Source: Myxococcus qinghaiensis (lineage in GTDB: Bacteria; Myxococcota; Myxococcia; Myxococcales; Myxococcaceae). From it: a stretch of DNA of 64,000 nt. The DNA lies in assembly GCF_024198215.1 (NCBI RefSeq), contig NZ_JAKCFA010000030.1, forward strand, positions 55,226 through 119,225. The letters run 5' to 3'. Each line of letters starts with the position of its first letter. The stretch's first letter is position 1. Below are positions 26,637 through 35,957 of the stretch, one piece after another. The notes under the pieces were generated by a model that was not told the origin of the DNA, ran no database searches, and saw only the letters and a list, made by a program, of their open reading frames with translations. A program made the position numbers and the translations under genes.

Positions 26637-27044
26637 TCAGCGCGCCTGCTGCGCGGAGGCCTGGGGCTGCGCCTGCTGCGCGGGCGTGAGGCTGTTGGCC
26701 CCCGTCCCCTGCTCGCCGTTGGCGAAGGCCCGCTCCATGTGCGCGTCGAGCTGGCCCACCGCCATCAACCCCGCCATCCGGAAGTCGGAGATGAAGGACC
26801 AGAGCGGGTACTTGAAGCTCGCCGGCTTGTTGCGCTCGATGAAGAAGTGGCTGAACCACGCGAAGCCGTAGGCGGCGACCAGGGCGGCGGGCACCAGGGC
26901 CCCCCGTCCGGTGACGACGGCCGCCACGCCCGTGGCCAGTCCCAGGCTGGTGCCCACGAAGTGGAACCGTCGAGTCACGGGCAGCGAGTGCTCGCGCAAG
27001 TAGAACGGCCAGAACTCGCCATAGGTCTGGATGGGCTTGGGCAT
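26637..27044 (-). CDS. Mpo1-like (DUF962) membrane protein
   Basis: Encodes 135 residues. The motifs YLREHSLPVTRRFHFVGTSLG, WFSHFFIERNKPASFKYP and LWSFISDFRM are those of the Mpo1/DUF962 family; the yeast member is an iron-dependent dioxygenase in alpha-oxidation of 2-hydroxy fatty acids. Conserved His residues in the first two motifs would bind iron. Two to three hydrophobic helices place it in the membrane. The C-terminal tail is Gln/Ala-rich. Confidence 0.85.
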   Translation of the reverse strand: MPKPIQTYGEFWPFYLREHSLPVTRRFHFVGTSLGLATGVAAVVTGRGALVPAALVAAYGFAWFSHFFIERNKPASFKYPLWSFISDFRMAGLMAVGQLDAHMERAFANGEQGTGANSLTPAQQAQPQASAQQAR

Positions 27045-27233
27045 GGAGTGAAGTTGTGTCCAGGCAGGGGCATCCCGTCAACCCGCTCTTCCCCGGAGCG
27101 TGAAATCAGGGCCCCTACGGCCCCCGAGGGCATGGCCAGCGAGCGGGCAAGCGGCCCCCTGGGCCCCCCTGGCGCGCATTTCCCGACAGGTGGGCCCCCT
27201 CCCCGCCACCGGGGACGACCGGACTCGGAAGAG

Positions 27234-27710
27234 CTACTTCTTCACCTTCTTCGCGGCGGCGCGGAAGCACGCCTCGAACTTCTGGGTCTTGCTCTGGACC
27301 AGGCCCAGGTGCTTCATCATCGCCAGGGTGGCGGGGCTGCTCCGGTCGCGGATCTCCGTGTCCATGCACGTCATCGCCGCGTCCCAGCGCGAGCACATGC
27401 CCGTGTCGCTGAAGAGGTTCTGGCCCTGGATGCACTTGGTGAGGAGCGGCATGAACCCCTTCGCCGTCGACTGGGCACACGGCATCAGGTGCTTGTCGAA
27501 GCAGGCCGATGCCTCCTTGAGGAAGCGCTCCGGGAGCGGCTTCTCACCGACGACGGCGCACACCTTCGCCCGGTCTTCTTGAATCGTCTTGAAGAGCTCC
27601 AGCGTGGTGGACATGGTGGGCCCCGGCATCTCGGGACATTGCTGCGCCTGTCCGTGCAGGGGAAAGACGGCGACGACGGCGACGAACAGCGCTCCCGCGA
27701 ATCTCGACAT
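27234..27710 (-). CDS. Small secreted cysteine-containing protein
   Basis: Encodes 158 residues with a Sec signal peptide ending GQAQ. The mature part is helical and has seven cysteines (in CPEM, VCAVV, SACFDK, MPCAQ, KCIQG, MCSRW, MTCMD and EACF contexts), so disulphides are likely in the periplasm. No known family recognised. ATG 27710 gives the signal peptide; the longer open frame upstream does not. Confidence 0.65.
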   Translation of the reverse strand: MSRFAGALFVAVVAVFPLHGQAQQCPEMPGPTMSTTLELFKTIQEDRAKVCAVVGEKPLPERFLKEASACFDKHLMPCAQSTAKGFMPLLTKCIQGQNLFSDTGMCSRWDAAMTCMDTEIRDRSSPATLAMMKHLGLVQSKTQKFEACFRAAAKKVKK

Positions 27711-27973
27711 GTCGTGCTCCTGGTGCCCCGCCCACCAGAGGTTGCCGCCGTGGACGTCCGGGCGTTTCACCTGGAGTTCTAGCGCCAGGGACAGCACCAG
27801 AAAAAGTCGGAAAACCAGTACTTCGGGTATGAGGGCCCACGGCCTCCCGGGACGGCTTCACGCGAGCCTCGTGGCCCCTGGCGCATGCCGTCGCTCCACA
27901 GTTTTCCGCCCGTCATGCATCGAGAGGAAGGGCCTCTGCACCTCGTATACGGGTCGTGGGAGACTCGGAGCCG

Positions 27974-29179
27974 ATGACGGATTGGATTCCCAAGCCGAAC
28001 CCCCAGGTGGACCTGCGCACCCTGGTGCTCAGCGCGGAAGAAGGCTTCGTGCTCTCGCGCCTGGACGGGGCGACCGCGGCGAGGAACCTCCCCGCCCTCA
28101 CCGGCCTGCCCCCCGAGCGACTCCAGGGCATCCTCACGCGCCTCTTGTCCCAAGGCGCGCTGCTCCCCGCCGCGCAGCCAGGGCCGCAGGGCCCGCCCCC
28201 CGTCGCCGCGCGGAATCCCATCGCCACGAGCCCGACGACAGGCGCCGCGTCTCCGAGCCCCGCCCCTGTCGGTGGCCCGGGCCGCTCGACGCCCTCCACG
28301 GTGAGCCCGGGCTACGAGCCCCTCGCGGCCTCCGCCACCGCGGCGCCGGAGGAGGAGCTGCCGATGCTGGATCTGCTTCCGCAGGAGGCGGAGGAGCCCG
28401 GCCCCCTGGAGCCAGGAGCCGACGCGGTCGAGTCCCCGGACGAAGAGCCCGCCGTGGACGACGAGCCCGAAGTGGCCCTGGGCAACTTCCGCCAGCTCTT
28501 CGAGACGCGGCTGCATCCGCAGACGGAAGACCAACGCGTGGCGCTGGCGCGCGCGTGTGAGGACCCGGAGCTGTCCGCGCTGTGCTTCGACCCGCTGCCC
28601 GCGGTCATCAAGGCGGTGCTGGAGAACTCGCGCGTGGGGCTCGCGCACGCGCGGCTCATCGCGCGCAACCACCGCAACCCCGTGGGCCTGGAGGCGCTGT
28701 GTAGCCGCGCGGCCTTCACGGCGGACACGGGCGTGCGCCGGTGGCTGGTGCGCAATCCTCAGCTTCCAGCGGGCCTCTTCCGTCGCCTGTGGAGCACGCG
28801 GCGGCTGATGGAGCTGTACAAGGTGACCATCGACCGCGACGTGCCGGAGTCCACGCGGCGCTCATCGCGAGAGGTCCTGCGTCAGCGCTTCACCACCGGC
28901 CCCTCCGAGGAGAAGGTGGAGGTCATCCTCAACACGGAAGGCCGAGCCCTCGCATCGCTCATCGGCATGTCCGTGGATGGCAAGACGGCGTCGCTGTTGT
29001 GCGGGCGCACGTACCGCTCACCGATGCTCATCCAGAACATCGCCCGCTGGAGCGCCGCGCCGCCGCCTCTCATCGCCCATCTCTTGAAGCAGGAAGCGGT
29101 GCGCCGTCAGCCCCAGCTCCGCATGTTGCTCACGCGCCACCCCAATGCACCGGCGGACGTGAAGCGCGGCGGAGGTTGA
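27974..29179 (+). CDS. Winged-helix-like and helical-repeat hypothetical protein
   Basis: Encodes 401 residues. Residues 10-60 (VDLRTLVLSAEEGFVLSRLDG, then LPALTGLPPERL) resemble the small winged-helix domain attached to many myxobacterial regulatory proteins. A proline/alanine/glutamate-rich linker covers 65-165. The C-terminal half is an alpha-solenoid of short repeats with LVRNPQLPAGLFRRLW and LLTRHPNAPADV. Such layouts occur in cytoplasmic scaffolding or signalling proteins of Myxococcus. No catalytic motif; function unknown. GGGAGACTCGGAG precedes ATG 27974. Confidence 0.7.
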   Translation: MTDWIPKPNPQVDLRTLVLSAEEGFVLSRLDGATAARNLPALTGLPPERLQGILTRLLSQGALLPAAQPGPQGPPPVAARNPIATSPTTGAASPSPAPVGGPGRSTPSTVSPGYEPLAASATAAPEEELPMLDLLPQEAEEPGPLEPGADAVESPDEEPAVDDEPEVALGNFRQLFETRLHPQTEDQRVALARACEDPELSALCFDPLPAVIKAVLENSRVGLAHARLIARNHRNPVGLEALCSRAAFTADTGVRRWLVRNPQLPAGLFRRLWSTRRLMELYKVTIDRDVPESTRRSSREVLRQRFTTGPSEEKVEVILNTEGRALASLIGMSVDGKTASLLCGRTYRSPMLIQNIARWSAAPPPLIAHLLKQEAVRRQPQLRMLLTRHPNAPADVKRGGG

Positions 29180-29182
29180 GCC

Positions 29183-29953
29183 TCACGGCCTGCGCGCGGT
29201 GAGGATGGGCTGATGGAAGCCCGTCTCGTCGGGCGAGTACCACCGTGTATCCATCAATCCCGCGCGAGTCAGCGCGCGCTCCACCTCCACGCGCTGGAGC
29301 GCGCGGTAGACGGCGGTGTGCTCCGTCGCCTGCCAGCCTCCGCCCTCGGGACGGAGGATGAACTGGTGCACCCTGTACGTGCGGCCGTCGGCGGCCCAAT
29401 CCCAGACCTGGAAGAGAATCCGTCGCCCCTCGGGTGCATCGAGCACGCGCTCCGAGGTGAAGCGCGGCTGCTGCGCCATCAGCAATTCATAGTCGCGCAC
29501 GCCCAGCGCCAGCATGCCACCCGGCGTCAGCTTGGAGGCCATGGCGTGCGCGGCGGCATCCAGGTCCTCGTCGGTGAGCAGATGCGGCACGGCGTTGTCG
29601 AAGGCGAGCACCAGCTGGAAGGTGCCCGACACCTGCGTGTCCAGCTTCCGCATGTCGGCGACGCCGGTCGTCACGGAGACGCCCAGGGTGCGCGCCTCAC
29701 GCTCCGCGCGGGCCACGGCCGCCGGGCTCAAGTCCGTGGCGTGGACGACGTAGCCCCGGCCCGCGAGCCCCAGGGCCTGGGTGCCGATGCCACACGCGCA
29801 GTCGAGCACGCGCCGGGGAGGAGGCTCTCCGCAGCGGCGCAGCAGCGCATCCAGCGCGGCGCCCTGCCGCTCCACCGACTGGGCCCAGTTGACGAAGAGC
29901 AGGTGATACTCCTCGGCCAGCCCTTCGTGGAACCCCAGCACGGAGTCACTCAT
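29183..29953 (-). CDS. SAM-dependent methyltransferase (class I)
   Basis: Encodes 256 residues. Motif I VLDCACGIGTQALGLAGRGY binds SAM. HATDLSPAAVARAE is motif II and LVLAFDNAVPHLL motif IV. The fold is the class I Rossmann type; the substrate cannot be inferred. Its ATG overlaps the stop of the thioesterase gene upstream by 4 bases (ATGA), so the two form an operon. Confidence 0.87.
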   Translation of the reverse strand: MSDSVLGFHEGLAEEYHLLFVNWAQSVERQGAALDALLRRCGEPPPRRVLDCACGIGTQALGLAGRGYVVHATDLSPAAVARAEREARTLGVSVTTGVADMRKLDTQVSGTFQLVLAFDNAVPHLLTDEDLDAAAHAMASKLTPGGMLALGVRDYELLMAQQPRFTSERVLDAPEGRRILFQVWDWAADGRTYRVHQFILRPEGGGWQATEHTAVYRALQRVEVERALTRAGLMDTRWYSPDETGFHQPILTARRP

Positions 29954-30411
29954 GTCCCGAAGGACCGCCCCTCCACGGCCTCGATGGCGGCGCGCACGTG
30001 CGCGGGCACGGGGACTGTTTCATTCGAGACGTAGTTGAGCGTGACGATGACGGCGATGCCCTTCGTGTACAGCACGCCGTCCTCCTCGCCGAACACCGCG
30101 TGCTCCAGCGTGACGGACGTCGTGCCGATGCGGGAGACGCGGGCGCAGGCCACGAGCCGGGCCGGGAAGACGACGGGGCGCACGTACTCGGCCTGGGTGG
30201 CCTTGAGGATGGGGCCGATACCGCCCGGCGCGCGCGTCTCGCCCGTGCCCGAGGGGCCCGTCATGCCGATACGCACCAGGTAGGAGATGCGAGCCGACTC
30301 GAACCACGTGAAGGTCCGGGCGTTGTTGGCGTGGCCGAACGCGTCCATCTCACTCCAGTGGAGGGTGAAGGGGACGGCAACAGGGAAGTCCTGGGGGGTG
30401 AGGTCCGCCAT
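29950..30411 (-). CDS. Acyl-CoA thioesterase (4HBT hotdog fold)
   Basis: Encodes 153 residues. WSEMDAFGHANNARTFTWFESARI is the active-site helix region of 4-hydroxybenzoyl-CoA thioesterase/YbgC-type proteins, with the Asp and GHxNN residues. These enzymes hydrolyse acyl-CoA thioesters in the cytoplasm. ATG 30411 matches the family N-terminus (PFTLHW); the longer open frame is unlike any thioesterase. First gene of an operon with a methyltransferase. Confidence 0.87.
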   Translation of the reverse strand: MADLTPQDFPVAVPFTLHWSEMDAFGHANNARTFTWFESARISYLVRIGMTGPSGTGETRAPGGIGPILKATQAEYVRPVVFPARLVACARVSRIGTTSVTLEHAVFGEEDGVLYTKGIAVIVTLNYVSNETVPVPAHVRAAIEAVEGRSFGT

Positions 30412-30509
30412 GTCGGGCAGGGTGCCCCAGTCGAGGCCCCGAGGGAACGAAGAACACCGCCTGCCTGCTCTCCAGTCAGGGGCCGTGGCCGTGATAATCC
30501 AGCAACACG

Positions 30510-31145
30510 ATGAGTCCACGACTCCTGCTTTCCGCGCTGGCCCTCATGGGGCTCGGTATCGCTCCTCCCTCCTGGGCCCGCGAGCCCGCGCCGAAGCCAG
30601 CACCCGGTGCCAGCTCGCCGCGGCCGCCTGTCGACACATCGCGAGACACCCCCGCGCCGGGCACGAAGAACACTCCCGACGCCGCGCGAGGTACACAGGC
30701 CACGAGCCCCACCGGCGCGGCATCGGGCGCGCAGCCCACCAGCGCGCGCGCCGTGCGCCACCGCGTCACCACGGCCGAGGCCCCGCGTCACATCATCGCG
30801 GGAGGCAAGGGTCGCGCGACGCTGTTCCTCAACGAGGGCACGGGCGCCACCGCCGCTTCGCTGACGCTGTTGGAGTTGCAGCCCGGAGGCGAAGTCCCCG
30901 AGCACACGCACGACGCCAGCGTCGAGATTCTCTACATCGAGGAAGGCGCCGCGGACATGACGGTGTCGGGGCAGACGCTGCGCGTGAGCAAGGGCGACGC
31001 GGTCTACATCCCCGCGGGAGCGAAGCACTCGGCCCGAGTCGTCACGCCGGGCGCGCCCTTCAAGGCCGTGCAGGTCTACGCCGGCCCGGGCCCCGAGCAG
31101 CGCTTCACGCAAGGCCCGAGGGAGAACGTCCCCCATGGCAAGTGA
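30510..31145 (+). CDS. Secreted cupin-domain protein
   Basis: Encodes 211 residues: a signal peptide ending PSWA, a Pro/Thr/Ala-rich linker (about 25-85), and a single cupin domain (about 95-200). Cupin motif 1 is GEVPEHTHDASVEILYIEEG and motif 2 is GDAVYIPAGAKHSARV, with the metal-binding histidines intact. The role of periplasmic single-cupin proteins varies. It overlaps the metallophosphoesterase gene by 11 bases. Confidence 0.82.
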   Translation: MSPRLLLSALALMGLGIAPPSWAREPAPKPAPGASSPRPPVDTSRDTPAPGTKNTPDAARGTQATSPTGAASGAQPTSARAVRHRVTTAEAPRHIIAGGKGRATLFLNEGTGATAASLTLLELQPGGEVPEHTHDASVEILYIEEGAADMTVSGQTLRVSKGDAVYIPAGAKHSARVVTPGAPFKAVQVYAGPGPEQRFTQGPRENVPHGK

Positions 31146-32988
31146 GCGGGACGGGGCGGCGGCGCGCAAGGGCAGCGAAGCTCCCGCGAAGCAGTCCAAC
31201 AAGCTGACGACGGGTGAGCGTCCGCACCTGGTGGAATCGAGGAACGAGACAGCGCTCATCTCCGAAAGCGGCACCGCGACGAAGCCCCAGAAGCACGCGG
31301 GCATGGTGCGCTGGCTGCATCCGGCGCAGTTGCTGCGCACGGGCCTGGACGCGCTCGTGGCGGCCGTGTTCGGCGCGCGCGCGGACCATCGCCTCATCGA
31401 AGCGGTGGTGCGTCCGCAGGAGCCCTACTTCGACTATTCGCAGGAGACGCTGCCCGACGGAGACTTCTGGCTCGACTACGTCGCGGACACGGGCGACGGC
31501 TGGGACTCCACGTACACGGTGGCGCGGCTGTTGGCCCTGCCGGAGCTGAAGCTGTCCGTGCGCGGCCAGCCGAGGGCGGGCGAGCACGAGACGAAGCGGG
31601 GACGCGTGCTCGTCAGCGGCGGTGACGGCGTCTACCCCGGCGCCAGCCGTGAGACCTACGAGGAGCGGTTGATACAGCCGTACGAGGCGGCCATGCGCCG
31701 CTCCGTCGCGCCCAATCCGGACCTGTTCGTCATCCCAGGCAACCACGACTGGTACGACGGCCTGTCGTCCTTCATGCGGCTGTTCTGCGCGAACCGGTGG
31801 ATCGCCGGTCGGCGGACAAGACAGAGCCGCAGCTACTTCGCGCTGAAGCTGCCACATCGCTGGTGGCTCATCGGCACGGACGTGCAGCTCAACAGCGACA
31901 TCGACGTGCCGCAGGTGGAGTACTTCCGTCAGGTGGCGGAGAGCATGGGCCCCGATGACCGGGTCATCCTCTGCAACGCGGAGCCCGCGTGGATTCTCGC
32001 GGCCACGCAGCGGCGCAAGGGCAGCTACCTGGAGAACAACCTGGAGTACCTCCAGGAGAAGGTGCTCGGCCGGCGCATCAGCGTCTTCCTCGCGGGAGAC
32101 CTGCACCACTACCGGCGCCACGAGGACGCGGCGGGCCGGCAGAAAATCACGGCGGGCGGAGGCGGCGCCTTCCTGCACCCCACGCACGCGCCCAAGGCCC
32201 ATGTGTTGCGCGACGGGTACAAGCTGGAGAAGAGCTTCCCGGACGAGCGCACGTCGAAGAAGCTCGCGCGAAAGAACCTGTTCCTCATCCGCTACAGCCC
32301 GCTGTTCGGCCTGATGACGGGCGCGCTGTACCTGCTGCTCGCGCTGGCGGCCTACGCGGAGGTGGGCTCGCTGGGCGTGTCGCGGCTCGGCGACGTCGTC
32401 ATGGCGGTGGCCAACAGCATGGTGAGTCGTCCGTGGACGATGGTGCTGGGACTGGGCACCATCGGCGGGCTCATCGGCCTGGCGGACTCGGCGTTCGGCA
32501 AGTGGAGGTGGCTGGCGGGAGGACTGCACGGCTTCGCGCACATCGTCGCGGCCTTCTTCGTGGCCTGGGGAGGCACCTACGTCGCGGTGAGCGGGCTGGG
32601 CATCTGCCCGGACCTGACCCCGGATGGGCTCAACTGCACGGCGGGCTGGGCACACCTGGCGGGCAAGTTCCTGATGTCCTCGGGGCTGACGTTCCTGGGC
32701 GGCTTCCTCGTCGGCCCGTTCGTCATGGGGCTCTACCTGTGGCTGAGCGTGAACTTCTTCGGGGCCCACTCCAACGAGGCGTTCATCTCGCTGGCGCTGC
32801 CGGACTGGAAGAACTTCGTGCGCCTGCACATCAACGAAGAGGGGCACCTCACGGTGTACCCGGTGGGAATCGAGCGGGTGCCTCGCAAGTGGAAGCAGGT
32901 CCACGCGGGCCCCCATGCGCCCGCGTACGAGCCGGACGACGCGAAGGCCACGCCGCCCGCGCTCATCGAGCCGCCCCTGCGCGTCTAG
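31135..32988 (+). CDS. Membrane metallophosphoesterase
   Basis: Encodes 617 residues. Calcineurin-type motifs are VSGGDGVYPG (about 160), PGNHDWYDG (about 203, the GNHD block) and AGDLHHYRRH (about 320, the GDxHHY block). Residues about 385-550 hold several hydrophobic helices, so the enzyme is anchored in the inner membrane. The first 60 residues are charged and disordered. Substrate unknown; a lipid or cyclic nucleotide is possible. Starts within the end of the cupin gene, so the two are translationally coupled. Confidence 0.85.
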   Translation: MASERDGAAARKGSEAPAKQSNKLTTGERPHLVESRNETALISESGTATKPQKHAGMVRWLHPAQLLRTGLDALVAAVFGARADHRLIEAVVRPQEPYFDYSQETLPDGDFWLDYVADTGDGWDSTYTVARLLALPELKLSVRGQPRAGEHETKRGRVLVSGGDGVYPGASRETYEERLIQPYEAAMRRSVAPNPDLFVIPGNHDWYDGLSSFMRLFCANRWIAGRRTRQSRSYFALKLPHRWWLIGTDVQLNSDIDVPQVEYFRQVAESMGPDDRVILCNAEPAWILAATQRRKGSYLENNLEYLQEKVLGRRISVFLAGDLHHYRRHEDAAGRQKITAGGGGAFLHPTHAPKAHVLRDGYKLEKSFPDERTSKKLARKNLFLIRYSPLFGLMTGALYLLLALAAYAEVGSLGVSRLGDVVMAVANSMVSRPWTMVLGLGTIGGLIGLADSAFGKWRWLAGGLHGFAHIVAAFFVAWGGTYVAVSGLGICPDLTPDGLNCTAGWAHLAGKFLMSSGLTFLGGFLVGPFVMGLYLWLSVNFFGAHSNEAFISLALPDWKNFVRLHINEEGHLTVYPVGIERVPRKWKQVHAGPHAPAYEPDDAKATPPALIEPPLRV

Positions 32989-33139
32989 GCCGTTTTCCTG
33001 GGAGACAGGCCGTGCCACCTCCGAACGCGGCCGTCCCACAAGCGCACAGTGGCCGAGTCCCCCGTGACGGCGCACGTCGTCACTCCGCGCGCTTGAGTCG
33101 CGGCGCCGGGTTGGCACGCGAATGGCTTTGAGGAGGCGC

Positions 33140-35569
33140 ATGCCTTCATTCCTTCAGGACCTGCGCCACGGCGCCCGCTCGCTGCGTCGCAGCCCCGGCT
33201 TCACGCTGGCGACGGTGCTGGCGCTGGCGCTCGGCATCGGCGCGAACACCATGCTCTTCAGCGTGGTGAGCGCGCTCCTGCTGCGCCCGCTTCCCCTCCC
33301 TGGGGCGGACAGGCTGCTCTCGGTGTGGGGGCAGGACTCGCATGAGGCGGGCCGGAACTCGGCCCTGTCCCGGCTGGACGCGGAGGACCTGCGGCAGAAG
33401 GTGAAGTCGTTCGACGGCTTCTCGGCCTTCGACGTCAACGGCGTCACGCTCACCGGGCCGAACCTGGAGCCCGAGCGGGTGGAGAGCGCCGGCGTGTCGG
33501 AGGACTTCTTCCGCATCGTGGGGGTGAAGCCCCTGCTCGGCCGGGTGCTCACGGACGAGGAGTTCCTGCTCAACGGTCCGCGTGCGGTGGTGATTTCGCA
33601 CGGGCTGTGGAAGCGCCGCTTCGGAGCGGACCCGCGCGTCCTGGAGCGCATGGTGGAGATGGAGGGCAACTCCTATCAAATCGTCGGGGTGATGCCGGAG
33701 GGCTTCGACTTTCCGAAGGAGGGCTCCAACGAGCCGCTGGGACTCTGGGCGGCCCTGTCGTCGCAGGACTTCATCCGGGACAACTGGGACAGCCGAGGCA
33801 CGCACCTGCTCGTGGGTCTGGGGCGGCTGGCGGCCGGGGCCACGGTGGAGCAGGCGAACGCGGAGGCGCGCTCGGTGATGGCGGCGCTGTCGCAGGCGTA
33901 TCCGGACAGCAATCCGGGGACGAGCGTGACGGTGATGGGGCTTCAGGACAGGCTGTCGCAGGACACGCGGCGCCCCGCGCTGTTGCTCCTGGGCGCGGTG
34001 TCGTTGCTGCTGCTCATCGCCTGCGTGAACGTGGCGCAGCTGCTGCTCGCGCGGGCGTTGGCGAGGCAGCAGGAGTTCGCGGTGCGCACGGCGCTGGGGG
34101 CGGGAAAGCTCGCGCTGGCGCGGCAGCTTTTGGCGGAGGGCGCGCTGCTGGCCGTCTCGGGAGGGGCGCTGGGGTTGTTGTTGGGGACGTGGGGCACGGA
34201 CGCACTGAGCGCGGTGTTGCCGGAGTCGGTGCAGCAGGTGCAGGCGGTGCGCGTGGATGGGCTGGCGCTCGCCTACACGGCGGGGTTGGTGTTGGCCGTG
34301 ACGGTGCTGTGTGGACTGGCACCCTTGGGCACGGCGGTGAAGGCGAGCCTGGGTGGCCTGTTGCAGAGCACGCGTGGCACGAGCGCCAGCAAGTCGGCGC
34401 TGCGCTGGCGCGCGGTGCTGGTGTCCACGCAGGTGGCGCTCGCGTTGGTGTTGCTGGTGGGCGCGGGATTGTTGGTGCGCAGCGCGCAGCGGTTGGCCTC
34501 GGTGGACCCGGGTTATCGGACCGAGAACGTGACGCTGATGCGGTACAACCTTCCGGCGGCGCGCTACACGGGCGAGACGATGGCGTCGTTCTACGCGCGC
34601 TTGCTGGAGCGGGTGCGCGCACAGCCGGGGGTGGAGGCGGCGGCGCACGTGACGCCGGGCGTGGTGACGGGGGGAGGCATTGGCCTGACGTTGGAAATCC
34701 CGGAGCGTCCCACGGCGCCGGGGGACCGGCAGGACACCGCCTATCGAGCGATGAGTGACGGGGCCTTCGCGACACTGGGGATTCAGCTGAAGCGGGGACG
34801 GGACTTCACGACGCAGGACACGTCGACGTCGTCTCAGGTGGTGGTGGTGAACGAGTCCTTCGCGCGTCGCTTCTTCCCTGGGGAGGAGGTGCTCGGCAAG
34901 CGGGTCAGGATTGGCTACGGCGACAAGGTGGACCGCGAGGTGGTGGGGGTGGTGGGAGACATGAGGGGGCGAGCGCTGGACAGTCCGGCCGAGCCGGAGC
35001 TCTACGCGCCGCTGGGGCAGACACCCTGGCCGGGGACGACGTTGATGGTGCGCAGCAAGCTGCCGATGGAGACCGTGGCGGCGGCGGCGAAGGCGGAGCT
35101 GCTGCAGCTCGACTCGCAGTTGTCGATGCGCAAGCCGACGACGCTGGAGGAGAACCTGGAGCGCTCGGTGGCGAACCGGAACTTCCAGCGGGTGTTGCTC
35201 CTCGCCTTCGCGGTGTCCGCGGTGGCGCTGGCGTCGCTGGGTATCTACGGGTTGATGGCGTACAGCGTGGCGCAGCGCAAGCGGGAGCTCGGCATCCGGC
35301 TGGCATTGGGAGCGATGCCGGCGGACGTGGTGCGGCTGGTGATGAAGCAGGCGCTGCGGATGTGCGCGCTGGGCTTGGGCGTGGGCCTGTTGCTGGCGCT
35401 GGCGCTGTCCCAGGTGCTGGAGGGGATGTTGTACGACGTGAGCGCGACGGACCCGCTGACCTTCCTGGCGGTGCCCGTGCTCCTGCTCAGCGTGGTGGCG
35501 CTGGCCAGCTGGCTGCCCGCGCGCAGGGCGTCGAAGGTGTCGCCCGGCGTGGCGATGTCCGCGGACTGA
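33140..35569 (+). CDS. ADOP-type ABC transporter permease (MacB/FtsX)
   Basis: Encodes 809 residues with two MacB-periplasmic/FtsX halves, as in the acidobacterial duplicated orphan permease family. The N-terminus FLQDLRHGARSLRRSPGF is typical. The first FtsX block has LARQQEFAVRTALGAG and the second VAQRKRELGIRLALGAMPADVVRLV. GAGGAGG at 33129-33135 lies before ATG 33140; the alternative ATG at 33122 would put this ribosome site inside the gene. No ATPase or adaptor gene is adjacent, so a partner must be encoded elsewhere. Role: efflux of lipids, peptides or antibiotics, or lipoprotein handling. Confidence 0.9.
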   Translation: MPSFLQDLRHGARSLRRSPGFTLATVLALALGIGANTMLFSVVSALLLRPLPLPGADRLLSVWGQDSHEAGRNSALSRLDAEDLRQKVKSFDGFSAFDVNGVTLTGPNLEPERVESAGVSEDFFRIVGVKPLLGRVLTDEEFLLNGPRAVVISHGLWKRRFGADPRVLERMVEMEGNSYQIVGVMPEGFDFPKEGSNEPLGLWAALSSQDFIRDNWDSRGTHLLVGLGRLAAGATVEQANAEARSVMAALSQAYPDSNPGTSVTVMGLQDRLSQDTRRPALLLLGAVSLLLLIACVNVAQLLLARALARQQEFAVRTALGAGKLALARQLLAEGALLAVSGGALGLLLGTWGTDALSAVLPESVQQVQAVRVDGLALAYTAGLVLAVTVLCGLAPLGTAVKASLGGLLQSTRGTSASKSALRWRAVLVSTQVALALVLLVGAGLLVRSAQRLASVDPGYRTENVTLMRYNLPAARYTGETMASFYARLLERVRAQPGVEAAAHVTPGVVTGGGIGLTLEIPERPTAPGDRQDTAYRAMSDGAFATLGIQLKRGRDFTTQDTSTSSQVVVVNESFARRFFPGEEVLGKRVRIGYGDKVDREVVGVVGDMRGRALDSPAEPELYAPLGQTPWPGTTLMVRSKLPMETVAAAAKAELLQLDSQLSMRKPTTLEENLERSVANRNFQRVLLLAFAVSAVALASLGIYGLMAYSVAQRKRELGIRLALGAMPADVVRLVMKQALRMCALGLGVGLLLALALSQVLEGMLYDVSATDPLTFLAVPVLLLSVVALASWLPARRASKVSPGVAMSAD

Positions 35570-35579
35570 AGGCCCTGGC

Positions 35580-35612
35580 GCCAGCCCACTCCCGGGTCGG
35601 GAGTGGGCTGGC
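35580..35612 (+). terminator. Strong hairpin after ADOP permease
   Basis: GCCAGCCCACTCCC pairs perfectly with GGGAGTGGGCTGGC (14 bp), loop GGGTC. It starts 10 bases after the stop codon and is followed at 13 bases by the stop of a convergent small gene. Confidence 0.7.
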
Positions 35613-35624
35613 TCATCCACCCAG

Positions 35625-35861
35625 CTAATACGCGCGACTGCCACTGCGCAGGGCTCGGGTGAGGAACTCCTCGAAGGAGGAGGCAATGCGCTTCGTTTCG
35701 GGGAACGTCGCGTGGAACGCGTCGAAGAGAGGAAGTAGAGCCAGGAGAACTCCGCCAACAGGTGTTCCATGTGCCTGCCTCAATCCCCGCAGGGGTGCCA
35801 AGGCCCTGGTGCGATCCACTGACTTCCCAAGCATGCCAAGCGGACCTGTGATGGTCGCCAT
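35625..35861 (-). CDS. Small hypothetical protein
   Basis: Encodes 78 residues. AGGAG lies 7 bases before the ATG at 35861, which makes it a credible gene. It has a short hydrophobic segment (GGVLLALLPLFDAF) and an amphipathic tail (ASSFEEFLTRAL). No family recognised. It is the third gene of a low-GC group on the minus strand, separated from the second by a hairpin. Confidence 0.5.
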   Translation of the reverse strand: MATITGPLGMLGKSVDRTRALAPLRGLRQAHGTPVGGVLLALLPLFDAFHATFPETKRIASSFEEFLTRALRSGSRAY

Positions 35862-35902
35862 GTTCCGCTCCTAAAAAGCGGTGTAACCCCGTCAGGTAGA
35901 GC

Positions 35903-35930
35903 GAGCTGCGGAGGCCTGACTCCGCAGCTC
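35903..35930 (-). repeat. Inverted repeat in low-GC island
   Basis: GAGCTGCGGAG and CTCCGCAGCTC form a perfect 11-bp stem with loop GCCTGA, between the genes ending at 35958 and starting at 35861 on the minus strand. It could be a terminator or an attenuator; no U tract follows. Confidence 0.5.
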
Positions 35931-35957
35931 ACAACTCGTTGGAGATTGTTCCAGCCG

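Noticed and set aside
33112..33127. Sigma-54-like element TGGCAC-N5-TGGCT before the ADOP permease
   Set aside because: The -12 half deviates from TTGCT, and the implied start site would lie beyond the ribosome site, too close to ATG 33140.
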